Notes under the pieces: generated by a model | Told to the model about the DNA's origin: nothing | What the model saw: only the letters and a program-made list of their open reading frames with translations | Database searches by the model: none | Source of the DNA: an uncultured Erythrobacteraceae bacterium | GTDB lineage: Bacteria > Pseudomonadota > Alphaproteobacteria > Sphingomonadales > Sphingomonadaceae | DNA: 9,048 bases | Reading direction: 5' to 3' | Assembly (NCBI GenBank): GCA_950071875.1 | Contig: CATMNW010000077.1 | Span: 1-9,048, forward strand | Position numbers and translations under genes: made by a program | Shown here: positions 4,569 through 9,048 of the stretch, in pieces | Numbering within the stretch: position 1 is the first letter of the stretch | How the letters are laid out: each line of letters opens with the position of its first letter

Positions 4569-6925
4569 CAAATGACCCGCGCATCGTCTCCCGCGAAACG
4601 CCCGCTGGATCCAAGCTGCCTTATGCACGTCACTTAGACGATGCGACGATCGAGCTGCGCGATGGCTTGCTCATGCAAACCATCAGGCTGCGCGGCCTCC
4701 TGTTTGAGACGGCTGATAGCGACGAACTCGATTATCGAGCGCAGCTGCGCGACGGCATGCTGCGCGCGCTGGGTTCGTCTCGTTTTGCAGTATACCACCA
4801 CGTCGTTCGTCGCCGAGCCGACGGGCAAATCGGCAGCCTGGACAATGACGGTTTCGCCAGCGAGCTCGATGCGCGCTGGCGCGAACGCCTCGCCTCGCGC
4901 AATCTGTTCGTCAACGAGCTGTTCCTGACCATTATACGCCGCCCCCTGCAGGGCAAGATCGGTATTGGCGACCGACTGAGCGGCTGGTTTTCGCGGAAAG
5001 CCAAGCGCGACGCCGAGGCGATCGACCGCGATCGCCGCGCACTCGACAAAGCACGCGATGCAATGATGGCAGCGCTCACTCATTACCGGCCGCAATTGCT
5101 GACCCGGTACGACACCAAAGCGGGCATACATTCCGAACCGCTCGAATTTCTTTCATCGCTCTTCAACGCCAATCTGCACCCGATGCTCGAGCCTGAAGGC
5201 GATCTTGGCATGCACATTCCCGCGCGCCGGGTGAGCTTCGGGCATGAGGCGATCGAGCTTGGCAAAAGCGGCACCGATCCCAAGCGTTTCCAAGCGATCG
5301 TCTCTATCAAGGATTATCCAAGCCGGACTGCCCCCGGCGTCTTGGATGAACTTTACCGATTGCCGATCGAGATGACATTTTCGCAGAGCTTCGCCCTGGT
5401 GGAGCGCGGCGAGGCACTTGGCCGGATGAAGCTCGCTCTGCGCCGAATGAAGGCGAGCGACGATGATGCGCACTCGCTGCGCGATGAACTCGCCGTGGCA
5501 ACCGATCAGGTCGCCGCGGGGCGCGCCGGGTTTGGTGAGCATCACACCACCATCGCCATTCATGCGCGCGATCTCAAACGGCTCGATGCTGATGTCGCCG
5601 AAGTCGTCGCGATCCTTGCCGATAACGGGATTAATGCTGTCCGCGAGGACATCGCGCTGGAACCGGCGTTCTGGGCGCAGTTCCCGGGCAATTTCCGCTA
5701 TATTGCGCGCCGGGGCCTGATCTCGACGACCAATTTTGCCGCCTTCGCGAGCCTTCACAATTTTCCCGTCGGAAAGCGCAGCGGCAATCACTGGGGCGAG
5801 GCAGTCACGCTGCTCGAGACGACCGCAGCCGGTCCCTACCATTTCAATTTCCACCACCACGATCTTGGTAACTTCACGGTGATCGGCCCGTCTGGCTCCG
5901 GCAAGACGGTGTTGCTCACGTTTCTGTTGGCACAGGCGCGGCGGTTCGATCCGCGGATCATACTGTTCGACAAGGACCGCGGGGCCGAGTTGTTCATTCG
6001 CGCCATTGGTGGCCGCTACGACCGGCTCCGCCCGGATGCCCGCGCAGAGCTTAATCCACTCCAGCTCGACGACACTCCCGGAAACCGCAAATTCTTGCTC
6101 GAATGGCTCGAACTACTGGCAGGCGGGCTCGACGAGTCCGAACAGGAAATGGTGCGGGACGCGCTCGAAACGAATTTCCTCCAGCCACCCGAGCGCCGTC
6201 GCCTGTCACACCTGGTGCAATTGTTCCGTGGGGGGGGCCGGCCCGATGCGCGTGATCTGCACGCCCGCTTGCGACCGTGGTGGGGTGATAGCGAGCATGC
6301 ATGGCTGTTCGACAATGAGCGCGACACTACCGACCTGACCTCGCGGACGATCGGGTTCGATATGACCGCGATCCTCGACGATCCAAAGCTGCGCACGCCG
6401 GCGATGCTCTATTTCTTCCATCGGGTCGAAGAGCGTCTCGATGGCGACCCGACCATCATCGTCATCGATGAGGGCTGGAAGGCGCTCGACGACGAGGTGT
6501 TTGTGAGCCGGATCCGGGACTGGGAGAAGACCATCCGGAAGCGGAACGGGGTAGTCGGCTTTGCGACCCAGAGTGCGAGCGATGCGCTCGAAAGCAAGAT
6601 CGCCTCGGCGATTATCGAACAGGCCGCGACCCAGATCTTCATGCTGAACCCCAAGGCCCGGCGCGAAGACTATATCGACGGCTTCGGCCTGACCGAACAC
6701 GAATACGGTCTCATCACCTCTCTTCCCGACAGTTCACATTGCTTCCTGATCCGGCATGGCAAGGAAAGCGTGGTCGCGCGGCTCGATCTCTCTGGTGAAG
6801 ACGATATCCTCACCATCCTCTCAGGTCGCGAGAAAACAGTGCGGCTCTACGATGAAATTGAAGCCCAGCACGGCGCTGCTCCGCCAGACTGGATGAGCCA
6901 GCTCCTTGAACGGGTGGCCGCCTGA
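4541..6925 (+). CDS. virB4: Type IV secretion system ATPase VirB4
   Basis: A 794-residue AAA-type ATPase at the inner membrane that powers pilus assembly and substrate transfer, about the usual VirB4/TrbE length. The N-terminal half (about 1-400) is the CagE/TrbE/VirB region. The C-terminal ATPase has Walker A GPSGSGKT (449-456), Walker B TIIVIDEGW with Asp643 and Glu644, the RNGVVGFATQS motif (668-678) and FMLNPKA (700-706). All key residues are present, so it should be active. The ATG lies inside the end of virB3, with AAGG only one base before it, so initiation may rely on coupling to virB3 translation. The stop overlaps the virB6 start as TGATG. Confidence 0.97.
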   Translation: MAVQLLPSLTNDPRIVSRETPAGSKLPYARHLDDATIELRDGLLMQTIRLRGLLFETADSDELDYRAQLRDGMLRALGSSRFAVYHHVVRRRADGQIGSLDNDGFASELDARWRERLASRNLFVNELFLTIIRRPLQGKIGIGDRLSGWFSRKAKRDAEAIDRDRRALDKARDAMMAALTHYRPQLLTRYDTKAGIHSEPLEFLSSLFNANLHPMLEPEGDLGMHIPARRVSFGHEAIELGKSGTDPKRFQAIVSIKDYPSRTAPGVLDELYRLPIEMTFSQSFALVERGEALGRMKLALRRMKASDDDAHSLRDELAVATDQVAAGRAGFGEHHTTIAIHARDLKRLDADVAEVVAILADNGINAVREDIALEPAFWAQFPGNFRYIARRGLISTTNFAAFASLHNFPVGKRSGNHWGEAVTLLETTAAGPYHFNFHHHDLGNFTVIGPSGSGKTVLLTFLLAQARRFDPRIILFDKDRGAELFIRAIGGRYDRLRPDARAELNPLQLDDTPGNRKFLLEWLELLAGGLDESEQEMVRDALETNFLQPPERRRLSHLVQLFRGGGRPDARDLHARLRPWWGDSEHAWLFDNERDTTDLTSRTIGFDMTAILDDPKLRTPAMLYFFHRVEERLDGDPTIIVIDEGWKALDDEVFVSRIRDWEKTIRKRNGVVGFATQSASDALESKIASAIIEQAATQIFMLNPKARREDYIDGFGLTEHEYGLITSLPDSSHCFLIRHGKESVVARLDLSGEDDILTILSGREKTVRLYDEIEAQHGAAPPDWMSQLLERVAA

Positions 6926-8121
6926 TGGCCTGCCCTCCCATCATCACCGGCGATCGCTTCCTTGAGCGCACGTTGACCCATCTCGACTGTCAAGCACAGA
7001 CGCTGGGCACCTGGGGTTACCAATCGCTGGGCGAACCCGGCTCGACAGCGTCATTGGTGATGAGTGCCCTGCTCACTATCTTCATCGCTCTGTTCGGAAT
7101 TCGGCTCCTGTTCGGTTCGGGCCCAGGCGCGCGTGATGTTGTCTACAACGTGGCTAAGATCGGTATCGTGTTGACCCTTGCTTTCTCGTGGCCGGCCTAT
7201 CGCGTGCTAGTGCACGATCTGGTGCTTTACGCTCCGGGCGAGGTCGCCGCATCGATCGCGACGTCCGCTGCCAACGATACGCCTGGTGGAATGGTGGGCG
7301 CGCTCCAGGATACCGATAATGCCATCGTCAATCTGACGGAAATTGGGACCGGGCGAAATATCGGCCAGTTCGTTGACGAAGGCGGAACCGGTGGCAGCTT
7401 GCAAGCCAGCGCGATGCGCGACGAAAACGCCCTTGGGTGGTCGCGGCTTATCTGGCTCGCCGGAACGATCGGAGTGCTAGGTCTCTTGCGGATAGCAGCC
7501 GGCCTGCTCCTTGCGATCGCACCACTCATGGCAGGCCTGCTATTATTCGAGGCCACACGCGGCCTGTTCGCAGGTTGGCTGCGAGGACTGGCACTCGTGC
7601 TTTTGGGATCGCTCGGCACCAGTGTCGTGCTCGCTGCGGAACTGGCGGTGCTGCGCCCCTGGCTCGCTGACGCCTTACGCCTACGCGAGCTCGGCTATGC
7701 CACACCATCGGCGCCGATCGAGCTGTTCGCGATGACTTTGGCATTTGCGCTCGTGCAGTTCGGTCTCATCTGGCTGCTCGGCAAGATTGCCTTTGCGAGA
7801 GGATGGGTGTCCCTTCCCGACCTTTCTGGCCTGCGTGAGCAGGTTGCAGCGCAAACCAAGCACGAACGCGAGGTCACAAACCAAGTCGTCGAGCGCAGCC
7901 GGGTCCAGCGAATGGCCGATTCATTGGAAGCAGTCGTCGATCGCGAGCGCGCACCCGGCGCCTCGCGAACCGCGATGCGTGGCCTTACGCATGCACCCGC
8001 AAACGGAACGGGTCGCGATGTCTCATCGGTTGCGAGATCTCACGATAGACTCGGCCAGTCCGGCCGGCGTACGAGCCTCCGCCAAGGGCACTCACAAACC
8101 AGAAGGGAGGCGACGCGATGA
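6925..8121 (+). CDS. virB6: Type IV secretion system protein VirB6/TrbL
   Basis: A 398-residue polytopic inner-membrane protein expected to form part of the translocation channel. After a short N-terminus (DCQAQTLGTWGYQSLGEPGS, 21-40), which is typical of alphaproteobacterial VirB6, there are about five or more hydrophobic segments: 44-64, 77-100, 174-208 (possibly two), 220-242 and 266-290. The segment between about 101 and 170 is a polar, probably periplasmic, loop. Residues 300-398 form a hydrophilic tail rich in Arg, Ser and charged residues with no recognised domain. The start overlaps the virB4 stop (TGATG) and the stop overlaps the virB8 start (ATGA). No virB5 or virB7 gene separates it from its neighbours. 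Confidence 0.92.
   Translation: MACPPIITGDRFLERTLTHLDCQAQTLGTWGYQSLGEPGSTASLVMSALLTIFIALFGIRLLFGSGPGARDVVYNVAKIGIVLTLAFSWPAYRVLVHDLVLYAPGEVAASIATSAANDTPGGMVGALQDTDNAIVNLTEIGTGRNIGQFVDEGGTGGSLQASAMRDENALGWSRLIWLAGTIGVLGLLRIAAGLLLAIAPLMAGLLLFEATRGLFAGWLRGLALVLLGSLGTSVVLAAELAVLRPWLADALRLRELGYATPSAPIELFAMTLAFALVQFGLIWLLGKIAFARGWVSLPDLSGLREQVAAQTKHEREVTNQVVERSRVQRMADSLEAVVDRERAPGASRTAMRGLTHAPANGTGRDVSSVARSHDRLGQSGRRTSLRQGHSQTRREATR
8105..8110 (+). promoter_or_regulatory. Ribosome binding site of virB8
   Basis: GGGAGG lies seven bases before the virB8 ATG at 8118, inside the end of virB6. It supports this start and shows that virB8 can initiate on its own as well as by coupling. Confidence 0.75.
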
Positions 8122-8840
8122 CCGACCATAGCAAGATCGATCGAGACGATGCGCTCGTCCTCGACAGCTGGGCTGAAGGCCCGCTCGAGCAAGCAGTGCG
8201 CTCGCGTCGCACGGCTTGGATTGTCGCAGCCATTGCCGGTGCAATCGCGGCTTTGCTCGCGGTGGCCGTCGCCTTTATCCTGCCGCTCAAAGAGACCGAA
8301 CCCTACGCAATCCTCGTCGACCGCCAGACAGGCCATGTCGAAACATTGTCTCCGCTCGAAACCCAGGCGCTCACTGCCGACACCGCGCTAACGGAATCAT
8401 TCCTGGCGCAATATGTCATCGCGCGCGAGAGCTACGACGCGGCCAGCTTGCAGCGCGACTATCGCAAAGTGGCGCTATGGTCCGCCCCCGAAACCCGGCG
8501 CGATTATGTTGCTTTGATGGATCCCGACAACCCGGCTGGTCCGATTGGCACATATGGGCGCGATGCGATGGTGCGGGTCGAGATCAAGAGCGTATCCTCG
8601 CTCTCCGCGCGTCAATCGCTGGTCCGCTTCGTCACATCGCGAACCGATCGCGGAGGGACGGGGCGCGACATTCAGCATTGGGCGGCGGTGATCGATTATG
8701 AGTTTGTCACAGGTCCGATGACTCAAGATGATCGCCTCCTCAATCCGCTCGGATTCCAGGTCACGCGCTATCGCCGCGACGCCGAAACGCTGCCCCAGCT
8801 GGTCGAAGAAGCAGATTCAGCGGACGCCCTGGCACAATGA
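8118..8840 (+). CDS. virB8: Type IV secretion system protein VirB8
   Basis: A 240-residue bitopic inner-membrane protein that nucleates assembly of the secretion channel. Residues 1-32 are a charged cytoplasmic tail, about 34-55 form a single membrane helix (IVAAIAGAIAALLAVAVAFI), and the rest is the periplasmic VirB8 domain. Family signatures are PLKETEPYAILVDRQTG (56-72), FLAQYVIARESYD (95-107), VRVEIKSVS and the conserved NPLGFQVTRYRRD (209-221). Length and order match the family. The ATG overlaps the virB6 stop and the stop overlaps the virB9 start, both as ATGA. Confidence 0.95.
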   Translation: MTDHSKIDRDDALVLDSWAEGPLEQAVRSRRTAWIVAAIAGAIAALLAVAVAFILPLKETEPYAILVDRQTGHVETLSPLETQALTADTALTESFLAQYVIARESYDAASLQRDYRKVALWSAPETRRDYVALMDPDNPAGPIGTYGRDAMVRVEIKSVSSLSARQSLVRFVTSRTDRGGTGRDIQHWAAVIDYEFVTGPMTQDDRLLNPLGFQVTRYRRDAETLPQLVEEADSADALAQ

Positions 8841-9048
8841 AAGCGTTGATCCTCTGCCTTGCGCTATTGTTGGCCCCACCGGTCGCTGCGCAATCGTCGA
8901 CCACCTTTGCGTGGGTGCCGGGACAAGAAATCTTGCTCGCAGCAGACACACGCTCGGGGCTCACGATTGGTTTTGAGCCTGGTGAGACGATTGCACGGAT
9001 CAGTGTGGATGACGATAAGACATTCGCGGTCCAGGTCATGGCTGATGG
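8837..9048 (+). CDS. virB9: Type IV secretion system protein VirB9 (5' part)
   Basis: Seventy codons of an outer-membrane-associated core-complex protein, cut by the window end. A signal peptide is visible (KALILCLALLLAPPVAAQ, likely cleavage after Ala17 or Ala18), followed by WVPGQEILLAADTRSGLTIG and GETIARISVDD, which fit the start of the VirB9 beta domain. The ATG overlaps the virB8 stop as ATGA. The family call rests mainly on position after virB8, the signal peptide and the GETIxxIxVxD pattern. virB10 and virB11 would be expected next, outside the window. Confidence 0.88.
   Translation, partial: MKALILCLALLLAPPVAAQSSTTFAWVPGQEILLAADTRSGLTIGFEPGETIARISVDDDKTFAVQVMAD

Noticed and set aside
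5153..5860. 235-codon minus-strand open frame inside virB4
   Set aside because: It is antisense to the conserved VirB4 protein and has no domain signature; an expected artefact of codon bias.
1..9048. CRISPR array, insertion sequence ends or iterons
   Set aside because: I saw no regularly spaced direct repeats, no transposase and no terminal inverted repeats flanking a gene in the window.

Overview
The window looks like a piece of an alphaproteobacterial genome, most likely Sphingomonadales (Sphingomonadaceae or Erythrobacteraceae). This rests on the high G+C content, on proteins of the kind seen in that order (a DUF3426/MJ0042 zinc-ribbon membrane protein, the DUF3489-DUF2924-serine recombinase trio and a compact VirB cluster), and on tightly overlapping genes. 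The taxonomy is inferred from family resemblance read by eye, not from a search.

Layout. (1) 1-1003, plus strand: two decayed gene pieces. The 3' part of a CehA/McbA-like metallohydrolase, interrupted by an in-frame TAA, runs out of frame into the C-terminal half of a zinc-ribbon/DUF3426 membrane protein. The join lies near 417-431, at a stretch that reads well in both gene frames. (2) 1094-1222, plus strand: a terminator-like hairpin and then a complete tRNA-Leu(GAG) with encoded CCA. (3) 1429-3886, minus strand: a three-gene cassette in transcription order DUF3489 protein, DUF2924 protein and large serine recombinase. The genes overlap by 1 and 4 bases, and the operon points towards the tRNA. 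(4) 3887-4283: a non-coding divergent region of about 400 bp with G+C-rich inverted repeats, a very C-rich and G-poor stretch, and a T8 run. (5) 4284 to the end, plus strand: a type IV secretion operon virB3-virB4-virB6-virB8-virB9 (virB9 cut by the window edge), with overlapping start and stop codons.

How it fits together. The VirB genes encode the inner-membrane and outer-membrane parts of a conjugation or effector type IV secretion machine: VirB3/VirB4 energiser, VirB6 channel, VirB8 assembly factor and VirB9 core complex. The recombinase trio is probably the mobility or accessory module of an integrated element. It sits just upstream of virB3, where a virB2 pilin gene would normally be expected, and no virB2, virB5 or virB7 is visible here. 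The decayed genes on the other side of the tRNA suggest a rearranged chromosomal flank, although an assembly join cannot be excluded.

The most interesting unexplained material is the coupled DUF3489-DUF2924-recombinase cassette, whose first two proteins look like small DNA-binding accessories, and the structured, strand-asymmetric region between it and virB3. The T4SS genes themselves are ordinary members of known families.
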